Below are positions 28,855-40,668 of a stretch of 64,000 bases of DNA, in pieces. The stretch spans positions 31,030,908 through 31,094,907 of the forward strand of contig JARWKL010000002.1 in the NCBI GenBank assembly GCA_029961685.1, read 5' to 3'. The position numbers and the translations under genes are program-made. Positions within the stretch are counted from its first letter, which is position 1. Every line of letters begins with the position of its first letter. This DNA comes from Aristolochia californica. Its lineage: Eukaryota > Streptophyta > Magnoliopsida > Piperales > Aristolochiaceae. The notes beneath the pieces were generated by a model. That model had not been told where the DNA came from and ran no database searches. It worked only from the letters and a program-made list of their open reading frames with translations.

Positions 28855-29282
28855 GGGTAGTTCAAGTGGAATTTCCCAAACAAGGATAACAAAGCTTTGG
28901 AGTTCATTTTTAGTGCGTGAAATAATTTTCTTCACTTACATCTATTACAGTGTTCAATTTTTTTTGCATACATGAACTCTAAAAATTTTATTTTGTAGCG
29001 ATCTATTTGTCTTTATATTTTTTTTTATGAGAAAAATGGGAGAGTGAAAAAGCAAGTTTGGATCTGAAAAAAAATCTTTACATCCAAAATGGAAATGCAC
29101 AAATGCTGAGAGAGATAATTCCAAAAAGTATCTGTGATTTTTAAGGATAGGCAAAAAGTGGGTTGTTTGGCTTTGGTAAATATCAAACCACACATTAACT
29201 TGAAAATTTAATTTTCTCTACTGCTTGAAATTTTTGGTTCATTAGGTCACTTGCATCCTCAACATATTTCTGCCATGCATAT

Positions 29283-31858
29283 CCACAACATTTAAAACAT
29301 GTTACGATCAGTTAAAGGTCCCTTTCCTATTATATTCCACCAAGCTATTAGGGGGTTGTACTTGTGGAATTTTCCAAACATGGATACCAAAAGTTTGGAG
29401 TTCATTTTTAGTGCGTGAAATAATTTTCTTCACTTACATTTATTATAGTTTTCAATTTTTTTGCATATATGAACTCTAAAATTTTTCTTTTGTTGCAATC
29501 TATTTGCCTTATATCTTTTTTGTTTACGAGAAAAATGGGAGAGTGAAAACTCAAGTTTGGATCTGAAAAAAAATCTGAACATCCAAAATGGAAACGCACA
29601 AATGCCAAGAGAGATAATTCCAAAAAGTATCTGTGATTTTTAAGGATTGGCAAAAAGTTAGTTGTTTGGTTTTATTAAATATCCCACCACACGTTGTCTT
29701 GAGAATTTAATTTTTCAATTCCTTGAAATTTTTTGATCATTAGGTCACTTGCATCCTCATCATGTATCTGGCATGCATATCCACCATATTTAAAACAAGG
29801 TAGGATCAGTTAGAAGTCTCTTTGCTTTAATGTTCCACCTAGCTATTAGGGGGTTGTAGTAGTGGAATTTCCCAAACATGGATAACAAAACTTTGGAGTT
29901 CATTTTTAGTGCGTGAAATAATTTTCTTCACTTACATTTATTTTAGTTTGAAATTTTTTTTGCATACATGAACTATTAAATTAAAAAATAATTTTGTTGC
30001 AATTTATTTGCCATATATCTTTTTTGTTTATGAGAAAAATGGGAGTGTGAAAACTTAAGTTTGGATCAAAAAACAAATTTGAACATCAAAAATGGAAATG
30101 CACAAATGCTGAGAGAGATAATTCCAAAAAGTATCTCTGATTTTTAAGCATAGGCAAAAAGTGGGTTGTATGGCTCTAGTAAATATCCAACCACACGTTA
30201 ACTTGAGAATTTAGTTTTTTCTACTCCTTGAAATATTTGGATCATTAGGTCACTTGCATCCTACACATTTTTCTGGCATGCATATCCACCACATTTAAAA
30301 CATGTTAGGATCAATTAGAAGTCTCTTTCCTATAAAATTCCCCCAAGCTATTCGGGGGTTGTACTAGTGGAATTTTCCAAACGTGGATAACAAAACTTTG
30401 GAGCTCATTTTTATTGCTTGAAATAATTTTCTTCACTTACATTTATTATAGTTTTCAAATTTCTTTGCATACATGAACTCTAAAATTTTCATTTTGTTGC
30501 GATCTATTTGCCTTATCTCTTTTTTATTTACGAGAAAAATGGGAGAGTGAAAACTCAAGTTTGGATCTGAAAAAAAAAATTAACATCCAAAATGGAAATG
30601 CACAAATGCTGAGAGAGATAAGTCCAAAAAGTATCTGTGATTTTTAAGGATAGGCAAAAAGTAGGTTGTTTACCTCTGGTAAATATCCAACCACACGTTA
30701 ACTTGAGAATTTAATTTTTTCTACTCCTTGAAATTTTTCGATCTTTAGTTTACTTGCATCCTCAACATGTTTCTGGCAAGCATATCCACCACATTTAAAA
30801 TGAGTTAGGATCTGTTAGAAGTCTCTTTCCTATAAAATTTCACCAAGCTATTATGGGGTTGTACTAGTGGAATTTCCCAAACAAGGATAACATAACTATG
30901 GAGTTCATTTTTGGTGCATGAAATAATTTTCTTCACTTACAATTATTATAGTTTTCAAATTTTTTTGCATAGGTGAACTCTAAAATTTTCATTTTTTTGC
31001 GATCTATTTGCCTTATATTTTTTTGTTTACTAGGAAAATGGGAGACTGAAAACTCAAGTTTGGATATGAAAAAAAATTTGAACATCCAAAATGGAAATGC
31101 ACAAATGATGAGAGAGATAATTTCAAAAAGTATCTATGATTTTTATGGATAGGCAAAAAGTGGGGTGTTTGGCTCTGGTAAATATCCAACCACACGTTAA
31201 CTTGAGAATTTAATTTTTCCACTCCTTGAAATTTTTGGATGATTAGGTCACTTGCGTCCTCAACATGTTTCTGGCATGTATATCCACCACATTTAAAACA
31301 TGTTAGGATTAGTTAGAAGTCTCTTTCCTATAAAATTCCACCAAGCTATTAGGGGGTTGAACTAGTGGAATTTCCCAATCATGGATAACAAAACTTTGGA
31401 GTTCATTTTTAGAGCATGAAATAATTTTCTTTACTAACATTTATTAGAGTTTTCTGATTTTTTTGCATACGTGAACTCTAAAATTTTCATTTTGTTGCGA
31501 TCTATTTGCCTTATATCTTTTTTGTTTACGAGAAAAATGGGAGAGTGAAAACTCAAGTTTGGATCTGAAAAAAAAATTTGAACATTCAAAATTGAAATGA
31601 ACAAATGCTGAGAGAGATAATTCCAAAAAGTATGTATGATTTTTAGGGATAGGCAAAAAGTGGGTTGTTTGGCTCTTGTTAATATCCAACCACACGTTAA
31701 CTTGAGAATTTAATTTTTTATACTCCATGAAATTTTTAGATCATTAGGTCACTCTCATCCTCAACATGTTTCTGGCATGCATATCCACCACATTTAAAAC
31801 ATGTTAGGATCAGTTAGAAGTCTCTTTTCTATAAAATTCCACCAAGCTATTAGGGGGT
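29283..31858. repeat. Higher-order block of six monomers, copy 2, broken by the LTR
   Basis: Repeats the monomer types of 22.8-25.8 kb 13 monomers downstream. Its last monomer (31785) is cut after 74 bp by the LTR. Right of the LTR the types ataggtgaac (33.50 kb) and gatgagagagataatttc (33.64 kb), then cccaatcatgg types, appear again. Confidence 0.75.
31854..31858. repeat. Target-site duplication, left copy (GGGGT)
   Basis: Five bases immediately before the LTR's TG, identical to 33388-33392. Five-base duplications are the usual product of LTR-retrotransposon integrase. The site lies in the run of five G's that most monomers carry before ttgtactag. Confidence 0.88.
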
Positions 31859-32190
31859 TGATAGATGCCATATTCTGACATGAGAACTTAGTTAATTATA
31901 ATAGAATAACCTTTATAATTGTGTTATAGGTGGTTATTTATCGGTTTTCAAATGAAATAAGCATTTATTTAATTTGGCATTAATCACTGTCGATATTGGA
32001 TATTTTTCGCTCCTGAATTATATTTAATTGTTTTTAAGGTTTATTTCTTCCTGAAATGCTTTTTATAGATTTAATTATGGAATTTCAGGAGAATTTTGGT
32101 GGAGAAGGAGATATTTACCAAAATGCCCTTAGTGAAATGGAGGTGATTTTTAGGTCAAGTCGTTTTAAAATAAATGAGATGGTATTAAAG

Positions 32191-32250
32191 GACCCGAGAG
32201 GGGAGACCCAGGAGGGAAAGCCCGAGAGGGGAGACCCGAGAGGGGGAAGC
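32191..32250 (+). repeat. Cluster of short cccgagaggg repeats in the LTR
   Basis: The decamer cccgagaggg occurs at 32193, 32221 and 32235, with a degenerate form (cccaggaggg) between them. The same decamer sits in both 122-bp repeats (32901 and 33072), and a variant tccgagaggg is at 32461. It lies at the start of the GC-rich middle of the LTR. Function is unknown; repeated short motifs in LTRs can be enhancer elements, but nothing here proves that. Confidence 0.75.
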
Positions 32251-32871
32251 GTGAAGAGAAAACAGAAACGGAGACCAAAACATAGGACTTTGACAGGAAA
32301 CAGGGGAGGACCCAAGAGGAGTTCCCCACCGTCGTTCGCCGGGCCAATACCTTTCACAGCGCCACCGCCGTCCAGCTACCGAGAACAAACCCGAGGAGAG
32401 CTCGAAAGAGTCTCCGTCGAGGTGAGTTCGACAGTCGTCACTCGCCAGGCCGAGAAGTGATCCGAGAGGGCTTCTCCGGTGCCACTTCCGCTTTTCGACG
32501 ATCCTCCGGCGTCGGTTACGTATTTCCAACCAGTCCCGGAGCTATTCCGACTCCAACCGAGACTCGAGAGAGCCGGTTAAAGAACGTCAGCACTGTTTCG
32601 TTCTTCGCCGGACGTTCCCTCCATCCATCGGCTTCCAACCTTTGTTGCCGGCGTCGTCTCTACCTCTGGCCACTCACTCTTGCCAACCTGAAGCCATTGA
32701 TTTCGGGAAATTGCAGCATCCGTGAGAATGAGTTCTGCCGAGCGAGAGGAAGAAGAAGGGGAGTAATTCGTGATTTGATAATTAATGTTTATTTAAGATT
32801 TGTTTTCTGGATATTTGATTAAATTATCTAATTAGGGTAGGATTATAATTGAGGTTGGATTTTAGTATTTT

Positions 32872-32993
32872 AATCCGATTTCTATCTTTCACTCTATGCG
32901 CCCGAGAGGGGCCAGACGCAAGGATTGAGAAATCGGATTTGTGATTACGTGGCGCTCAAGAGAGGCACGAATCACAGTAAAATCCAGAGTTGA
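32872..32993 (+). repeat. LTR internal direct repeat, copy 1 (122 bp)
   Basis: Starts aatccg and ends ccagagttga, with cgcccgagaggggc in the first third and tggcgctc plus gagaggcacg later. It matches 33043-33164 at a constant 171-bp offset with scattered substitutions and no length change. Tandem repeats of this kind are common in long plant LTRs. Confidence 0.88.
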
Positions 32994-33042
32994 TAATTTT
33001 AGCATCATCACAATAGGAAATTGATTCTCTGCATTCTATTGT

Positions 33043-33164
33043 AATCCGCTCTTTGTCATTAACTCTAGGCGCCCGAGAGGGGCTAGACGCAAGGTTTGAC
33101 AATCCGGATTCGTGGTTTTGTGGCGCTCGAGAGAGGCACGTATCACGGTAAAATCCAGAGTTGA
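33043..33164 (+). repeat. LTR internal direct repeat, copy 2 (122 bp)
   Basis: Second copy of the LTR internal repeat, same length and landmarks as copy 1. About 49 bp of unrelated AT-rich sequence separates the two copies, so the duplicated unit may originally have been 171 bp with a diverged spacer. Confidence 0.88.
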
Positions 33165-33290
33165 CGTTTCCTGTTGTGTAAGTAGTTAATTAGATTATTG
33201 CATGATAATGTAGGATATAATTAGTGTTTAGTTCAGATTAATTCATCATATTTGGTTAGGCTAGTTGACTGAAGAATACACAAAATTCAA

Positions 33291-33360
33291 TCCTCCCTGT
33301 GGATATGACCCTCGCTTACTGCTAGATTACATGAACGATTCGTACGCCTGCGAGGTATTA
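33291..33360 (+). other. Conserved-looking U5 tail of the LTR
   Basis: The sequence around ccctgtggatatgaccc, followed by cttactgctagattac and acgattcgtacgcctgcg, recalls the conserved 3' part of LTRs in plant Ty3 Tat/Athila elements. This is memory of the family, not a search. It is the basis for calling the LTR plus-oriented. Confidence 0.45.
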
Positions 33361-33387
33361 AAGCCGATGTAAATAAATTCTACATCA

Positions 33388-33392
33388 GGGGT
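33388..33392. repeat. Target-site duplication, right copy (GGGGT)
   Basis: Five bases immediately after the LTR's terminal CA, matching the left copy exactly. The satellite resumes here in phase with the sequence left of the LTR. Confidence 0.88.
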
Positions 33393-34319
33393 TGTACTAG
33401 TGGAATTTCCCAAACATGGATAACATAACTTTGTAGTTCATTTTTTGTGCGTGAAATAATTTTTTTCACTTATATTTATTGTGGTTTTCAAATTTTTTTG
33501 CATAGGTGAACTCTAAAATTTTAATTTTTTTTTCGATCTATTTGCCTTATATCTTTTTTGTTTACGAAAAAAATGGGAGAGTGAAAACTCAAGTTTGAAT
33601 ATGAAAAAAAAATTGAACATCCAAAATGGAAATGCACAAATGATGAGAGAGATAATTTCAAAAAGTATCTGTGATTTTTAAGGATAGGCAAAAAGTGGGT
33701 TGTTTGTCTCTGGTAAATATCCAACCACAGGTTAACTTGACAATTTAATTTTTTCCACTCGTTGAAATTTTTTGATGATGAGGTCACTTGCATCCTCAAC
33801 ATGTTTCTGGCATGCATATCCACCACATTTAAAACATGTTAGGATCAGTTAGAAGGCTCATTCCTATCAAATTCCACCAAGCTTTTAGGGGGTTGTACTT
33901 GTGGAATTTTCCAATCATGGATAACAAAACTTTGGAGTTCATTTTTAGTGCGTGAAATAATTTTCTTCACTTACATTTATTATATTTTTCAAATTTTTTT
34001 GCATACGGGAACTATAAAATTTTCATTTTGTTGCGATCAATTTGCCTTATATCTTTTTTTTTTACGAGAAAAATGGGAGAGTGAAAACTAAAGTTTGGAT
34101 CTGGAAAAAAATTTGAACATCCAAAATGGAAATGCACAAATGCTGAGAGAGAAAATTCCAAAAAGTATCTGTGATTTTTTAGGATAGGCAAAAAGTGGGT
34201 TGTTGTGCTCTTGTAAATATCCAACGACACGTTAACTTGAGATTTTAATTTTTTCTACTCCTTGAAATTTTTGGATCATTAGGTCAGTTGCATCCTCAAG
34301 ATGTTTCTGGCATGCATAT

Positions 34320-34700
34320 CCACCACATTTAAAACATGTTAGGATAAGTTAGTAGTCTTTTTCCAATAAAATTTCACCAAGCTATTAGGAGGTTGTACTA
34401 GTGGAATTTCCCAATCATGGATTACAAAACTTTGGAGTTCATTTTTAGTGCGTGAAATAATTTTCTTCACTAACATTTATTATATTTTTCAAATTGTTTT
34501 GCATACATGAACTCTAAAATTTCGATTTTGATGCAATCAATTTGCCTTATATCCTTTTTATTTACAAGAAAAATGGGAGTGTGAACACTCAAGTTCGGAT
34601 CTGAAAAAAATTTTGAACATTCAAAATTGAAATGAAAAAAATGCTAAGAGAGATAATTCCAAAAAGTATCTGTGATTTTTAAGGATAGGTAAAACATGTA
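34320..34700. repeat. Truncated monomer ending the pattern found around the LTR
   Basis: aaggataggt is joined to aaaacatgtaagg near 34690, losing about 138 bp including the anchor. The following monomer is type A-like (ttctactagagg, ggattaaaa, ggatttc). From here on the A-to-M types dominate. Confidence 0.75.
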
Positions 34701-36676
34701 AGGATCAGTTCGAAGTCTTTTTCCTATAAAATTCCACCAACCTATTAGGGGGTTCTACTAGAGGAATTTCCCAAACATGGATTAAAAAACTTTGGATTTC
34801 ATTTTTAGTGTGTGAAATAATTTTCTTCACTTACATTTATTGTAGTGTTCAAATTTTTTTCCATACATGAACTCTAAAATTTTCATTTTGTTGCGATATA
34901 TTTGCCTTATATCTTTTTTGTTTACGAGAAAAATGGGAGATTGAAAACTCAAGTTTGGATCTAAAAAAAAATCTGAACATCCAAAATGGAAATACAAATG
35001 CTGAGAGAGATAATTCCTAAAAGTATCTGTGATTTTTAAGGATAGGCAAAAAGTGGGTTGTTTGGCTCTAGTAAATATCCAACCACACGTTAACTTGAGA
35101 ATTTAATTTCATCTACTCCTTGAAATTTTTGGATCATTAGGTCACTTGCATCCACAACATGTTTCTGGCATGCATATCCACCATATTTAAAACATTTTAG
35201 GATCAGTTAGAAGTCACTTTCTATAAAATTCCACCAAGCTATTAGGGAGTGGTACTAGAGGAATTTCCCAAACATGGATAACAAAACCTTGGAGTTCATT
35301 TTTCGTGCGTGAAATAATTTTATTCACTTACATTTATTATAGTTTTCAAATTTCTTTTGCATACATGAACTCTAAAATTTTCATTTAGTTGCAATCTATT
35401 TGCCTGAAATCTTTTTTGTTTACGAGAAAAATGGGTGAGTGAAAACTCAAGTTTGGATTTGAAAAAAAATTTGAACCTTCAAAATGGAAATGCACAAATG
35501 CTGAGAGAGATAAATCCAAAAAGTATATGTGATTTTAAAGGATAGGCAAAAAGTGGGTTGTTTGGCCCTAGTAAATATCCTACCACACGTTAATTTGAGA
35601 ATTTAATTTTTTCTACTCTTTGAAATTTTTGGATCACTAGGTCACTTGCATCCTCAACATGTTTCTGGCATGCATATCCACCACCATTAAAACATGTTAG
35701 CATTAGTTAAAAGTCTCTTTCCTATAAAATTCCACCAAGCTATTAGAGGGTTGTACTAGTGGAATTTCCCAAACATGGATAAATATCTTAGGAGTTTATT
35801 TTTAGAGCGTGGAATAATTTTCTTCACTTACATTTATTATAGTTCTCAAATTTTTTTGCATACATGAACTCCTAAATTTTTATTTTGTTGCGATCTATTT
35901 GCCCTATATCTTTTTTTTTTACGAGAAAAATGGGTGAGTGAAAACTCAAGTTTGGATCTAAAAATAAATCTGAACATCCAAAATGGAAATGCACAAATGC
36001 TGAGCGAGATAATTCCAAAAAGTATCAGTGATTTTTAAGGAAAGGCAAAAAGTGGGTTGTTTGGCTATGGTAAATATCCAACCGCACGTTAACTTGAGAA
36101 TTTACTTTTTTCTACACCTTGAATTTTTTGAATCATTAGGTCACTTGCATCCTAACCATGTTTCTGGCATGCATATCCACCACTTTTAAAACATGTGAGG
36201 ATCAGTTAGAAGTCTCTTTTCTATAAAATTCCACCAAGCTATTAGGGGGTTGTACTAGTGGAATTTCCCCAACATGGATAACAAAACTTTGGAGTTCATT
36301 TTTAGTGCGTGAAATAATTTACTTCACTTAGATTTATTATAGTTTTCAAATTTTTTTGCACACGTGAACTCTTAAATTTTCATTTTATTGCGATCTATTT
36401 CCCTTATATCTTTTTTTTACGAGAAATATGGGAGAGTGAAAACTCAAGTTTGGATCAGAAAAAAAGTTTGAACATCCAAAATGGAAATGCACAAATGCTG
36501 AGAGAGATAATTCCAAAAAGTATATGTGATTTTTAAGGATAGGCAAAAAGTGGGTTGTTTGGCTCGGGTAAATATCCAAACCACACGTTAACTTCAGAAT
36601 TTAATTTTTTCTGCTCCTTGAAATTTCTGGATCATTAGGTTGACTTTCATCCTCAAGATGTTTCTGGCATGCATAT

Positions 36677-37176
36677 CCACCACATTTAAAACATGTTAGG
36701 ATCAGTTAGAAGTCTCTTTCCTATAAAATTACAAGAAGCTATTAGGAGGTTGTACAAGTGGAATTTCCCAAACATGGAAAACAAAACTTTGAAGTTCATT
36801 TTTAGTGGGTGAAATAATTTTCTTCACTGACATTTATTATTGTTTTCAAATTTTTTTGCATACGTGAACTGTAAAATTTTCATTTTGTTGAGATCTTTTT
36901 GCCATATATTTTTTTTGTTTATGAGAAAAATTGGAGAGAGAAAACTCAAGTTTGGATCTGAAAAAAAATCTGAACATCCAAAATGGAAATGCACAAATTC
37001 TGAGAGCGATATATCCAAAACGTATCCGTGATTTTTAAGGATAGGCAAAAAGTGGGTTGTTTGGCTCTGGTAAATATCCAACCACACATTAACTTGAGAA
37101 TTTAATGTTTTCTACTACTTGAAATTTTTGGATCATTAGGTCACTTTCATCCTACCCATGTTTCTGGCATGCATAT
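36677..37176. repeat. Hybrid monomer ending as type B
   Basis: The first half is an unassigned type (acaagaagctattagg). The second half has type B marks (gatctttttgcc, ttctgagagcgat, aatgttttctac). It is followed by C, the normal successor of B. Confidence 0.6.
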
Positions 37177-39175
37177 CCACCACATTTAAAACATGTTAGG
37201 ATCAGTTAGAAGTCTCTTTCCTATAAAATTCCACCAAGCTAATAGGGGTTGTACTAGTGGAATTTCCCAAACATGGATAACAAAACCTTGGAGTTATTTT
37301 TTAGAGCGTGAAATAATTTTCTTCCCTTACATTTGTTATAGTTTTCAAATTTTTTTCCATACATGAAGTCTAAAATTTTCATTTTGTTGCGATCTATTTG
37401 CCTTATATCTTTTTTGTTTACGAGAAAAAGGGGAGAGTGAAAACTACAGTTAGGATTTGAAAAAAAATTTGAACATCCAAATTGAAAATGCACAAATGCT
37501 GAGAGAGATAATTCCAAAAAGTATCAGAGATTTTTAAAGATCGGATAAAAGTAAGTTGTTTCGCTCTGGTAAATATCCAACAACAAGTTAACTTGAGAAT
37601 TTAATTTTTTCTACTCCTTGAAATTTTTGGATCATTAGGTCACTTGGATCCTCAACATGTTTCTGGTATGCATATCCACCACATTTAAAACATGTTAGGA
37701 TCAGTTAGAAGTCTCTTTCCTATAAAATTCCACCAAGCTATTGTGGGGTAGTACTAGTGGAATTTCCCAAATATGGATAACAAAACATTGGAGTTCATTT
37801 TTAGCGTGTGAAATAATTTTATTCACTTAAATTTAATATAGTTTTCTAATTTTTTTGCATACATGAACTCTAAATATTTCATTTTGTTGCGATCGATTTG
37901 CCATTTATCTTTTTTGTTTACGAGAAAAATGGGAGAGTGAAAACTCCAGTTAGGATCAGAAAAAAAATTTGAACATCCAAAATGGAAATGCAAAAATGAT
38001 AAGAGAGATAATTCCAAAAAGTATCTGTGATTTTTAAGGATAGGCAAAAGTGGGTTGTTTGGGTCTAGTAAATATCCAACCACACATTAACTTGAGAATT
38101 TATTTTTTTCTACTCCTTGAAATTTTTGGATCATTAGGTCACTTGCATCCTCAAATTATTTTTGGCATGCATATCCACAACATTTAAAACATGTTAGGAT
38201 CAGTTAGAAGTCTCTTTCCTATAAAATTCCAACAAGCGATTAGGGGTTTGTACTAGTGGAATTTCCCAAATATGGATAACAAAACTTTGGAGTTCATTTT
38301 TAGTGCGTGAAATAATTTTCTTCACTTACTTTTATTATAATTTTCAAATTTTTTAGCTTACATGAATTCTAAAATTTTAGTTTTGTTGCGATCTCTTTGC
38401 CTTATATCTTTTTTTTTTATGTGAAAAATGGAAGACTGAAAACTCAAGTTTGGATCTGAAAGAAAATCTGAACATCCAAAAAGGAAATGCACAAATGCTG
38501 AGAGAGATAATTCCAAAAAGTATCTGTGATTTTTAAGGATAGGCAAAAAGTGGCTTGTTTGGCTCTAGTAAATATCCAACCACACGTTAACTTGAGAATT
38601 TTAATTTTTTCTACGCCTTGAAATTTTTGGATCATTAGGTCACTTGTATCCACAACATGTTTCTGGCATGCATATCCACCATATTTAAATCATTTTAGTA
38701 TCAGGTACAAGTCCATTTCCTATAAAATTCCTCCAAGCTATTAGGGGGTTGTACTAGTGGAATTTCCCAAACGTGGATTACAAAACCTTGGAGTTCATTT
38801 TTAGTGCGTGAAATAATTTTCTTCACTTACATTTATTGTAGTTTTCAAATTTTTTTGCATAAATGAACTCTAAAATTATCATTTTGTTGCGAGCTATTTG
38901 CCTGATATCTTTTTTGTTTACGAGAAAAATGGGTGAGTGAAAACTCAAGTTTGGATCTGAAAAAAAATTTGATCCTCCAAAATGGAAATGCACAAATGCT
39001 GAGAGAGATAAATCCAAAAAGTATCTGTGATTTTAAAGGATAGGTAAACTGTGGGTTCTTTGGCCCAAATAATTATCCTACCACACGTTAACTTGAGAAT
39101 TTAATTTTTTGAACTCCTTGAAATTTTTGGATCACTAGGTCACTTGCATCCTCAACATGTTTCTGGCATGCATAT

Positions 39176-40668
39176 CCACCACCATTAAAACATGTTAGCA
39201 TTTGTTAGAAGTCTTTTTCCTATAAAATTCCACCAAGCTATTAGAGGGTTGTACTAGTGGAATTTCCCAAACATGGATAAACAACTTAGGAGTTTATTTT
39301 TAGAGCATGAAATAATTTTCTTCACTTACATTTATTATAGTTTTAAAATTTTTTTGCATATAAGAACTCTTAAATTTTCATTTTTTTGCGATATATTTGC
39401 CCTATATCTTTTTTTTTTACGAGAAAAATTGGTGAGTGAAAACTCAAGTTTGGATATGAAAAAAAAATCTGAACATCCAAAATGTAAATGCCCAAATGAA
39501 GAGCGAGATAATTCCAAAAAGTTTCTGGGATTTTTAAGGAAAGGCAAAAAGTGGGTTGTTTGGCTATGGTAAATATCCAACCACACGTTAACTTGAGAAT
39601 TTAATTTTTTCTACTCCTTCAAAATTTTGGATCACTAGGTCACTTGCATCCTCAACATATTTCTGGCATGCATATCCACCACATTTAAAACATGTTAGGA
39701 TCAGTTGGAAGTCTCTTTCCTATAAAATTCCACCAAGCTATTAGGCGGTTGTACTAGAGGAATTTCCGTAACATGGATAATAAAACCTTGGAGTTCATTT
39801 TTAGTGAGTGAAATAATTTTCTTCACTTACATTTATTATAGTTTTCAATTTTTTTTGCATACATGAACTCTAAAATTTTCATTTTGTTGCGATCGATTTG
39901 CCTTATATCTTTTTTGTTTACGAGAAAAATGGGAGAGTGAAAACTCAAGTTTGGATCTGAAAAAAAATTGAACATCCAAAATGGAAATGCACAAATGCTG
40001 AGAGAGATAATTCCAAAAAGTGTCTATGATTTTTAAGGATAGGAAAAAAGTGGGTTGTTTTGCTATGGTGAATATCCAACCATCCATTAACTTGAAAATT
40101 TAATTTTTTCTACTCCTTGAAATTTTAGGATCATTAGGTCACTTGCAACCTCATGTTTTTGGCATGCATATCCCCCACATTTAAACCATGTTCGGATAAG
40201 TTAGAAGTCTCTTTCCTATAAAATTCCACTAAGCTATTATGGGGTTGTACTAGTGGAATTTCCCAAACATTGATAACAAAACTTTCGAGTTCATTTTTAG
40301 TGCGTGAAATAATTTCTTCACTTACATTTATTATAGTTTTTAAATTTTTTTTGCGTACATGAACTCTTAAATTTTCATTTTTTTGCGATCTATTTGCCTT
40401 ATATCTTTTTTGTTTACGAGAAAAATGGGAGAGTGAAAACTCAACTTTGGATCTGAAAAAAAATTTGAACATCCGAAATGGAAATGCACAAATACTGAGA
40501 GAGATAATTCCAAAAAGTATCTGTCATTTTTAACGATAAGAAAAAAGTGGGTTGTTTGGCTCTGGTAATTATCCAACCACTGGTTAACTTAAGAATTTAA
40601 TTTTTTCTACTCGAAATTTTTGGATCATTACGTCACTTGCATCCTCAACATGTTTCTGGCATGCATAT
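39176..40668. repeat. H-I-J trimer, copy 1
   Basis: Consecutive monomers with ccaccaccattaaaa and cttaggagttta (H), tttccgtaacatgg with agtgagtg (I), then cctcatgttt, ttcggataag, cattgataac and the short aatttcttcac (J). Preceded by an M late half (gggtgagtg, gattttaaagga). Confidence 0.8.

Larger units (their letters stand above)
1..31858. repeat. Satellite array, left part: about 65 tandem copies of a ~498-bp monomer
   Basis: Direct tandem array, all copies in one orientation. Using the motif ccaccacat as anchor, copies start near 32, 530, 942, 1442, 1940, 2437, 2935, 3435, 3923, 4425 and so on to 31285 and 31785; undamaged copies are 495-502 bp apart. Order of landmarks after the anchor: aaaacatgttagg, tctctttcctataaaattcc, gttgtactagtggaatttcc, gagttcatttttagtgcgtg, a T-tract, aactctaaaattttcattttg, gttgcgatctatttgcc, gagaaaaatgggagagtg, an A-tract followed by tttgaacatccaaaatgg, tgctgagagagataattcc, aaggataggcaaaaagtggg, aatatccaaccacacgttaac, ggatcattaggtcacttgc, tggcatgcatatcc. 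Composition is strongly AT-rich. No gene is visible in it. Plant satellite DNA is the natural reading; centromeric, pericentromeric or subtelomeric position cannot be told from sequence alone. Confidence 0.97.
31859..33387 (+). mobile_element. Solo LTR of a retrotransposon (1,529 bp), probably Ty3-type
   Basis: The satellite is interrupted exactly once. The insert begins TGATAGATG and ends CTACATCA, giving the canonical TG...CA ends with a short TGAT/ATCA inverted terminus. It is flanked on both sides by GGGGT; removing the insert and one GGGGT restores the satellite consensus (ttaggggg followed by ttgtactag) with no base lost. There is no second LTR, primer-binding site, polypurine tract, gag or pol, so this is a solo LTR left by LTR-LTR recombination rather than a full element. 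The middle (about 32190-32760) is clearly GC-richer than the AT-rich ends. The tail near 33291 resembles U5 ends of plant Ty3 Tat/Athila elements as I remember them, which suggests plus orientation; lineage is tentative. Open frames at 32056-32460 (134 codons) and 32457-32822 (GTG start) show no retroelement domain and are taken as non-coding. Confidence 0.88.

Noticed and set aside
31890..31920. TATA-like string (attataatag) as LTR promoter
   Set aside because: The LTR end is AT-rich and such strings are expected by chance; nothing else marks a start site.
32056..32822. Two overlapping open frames in the LTR (134 and 121 codons) and their antisense shadows
   Set aside because: They lie wholly within the LTR in its GC-rich part, are rich in Arg, Gly, Pro and Ser from the short repeats, and show no gag, protease or other domain. 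The second has only a GTG start. Better explained as LTR sequence.
31859..33387. Full-length retrotransposon or captured gene
   Set aside because: Only one LTR is present, with matching TSDs at its two ends. No primer-binding site, polypurine tract or coding domain lies between them.
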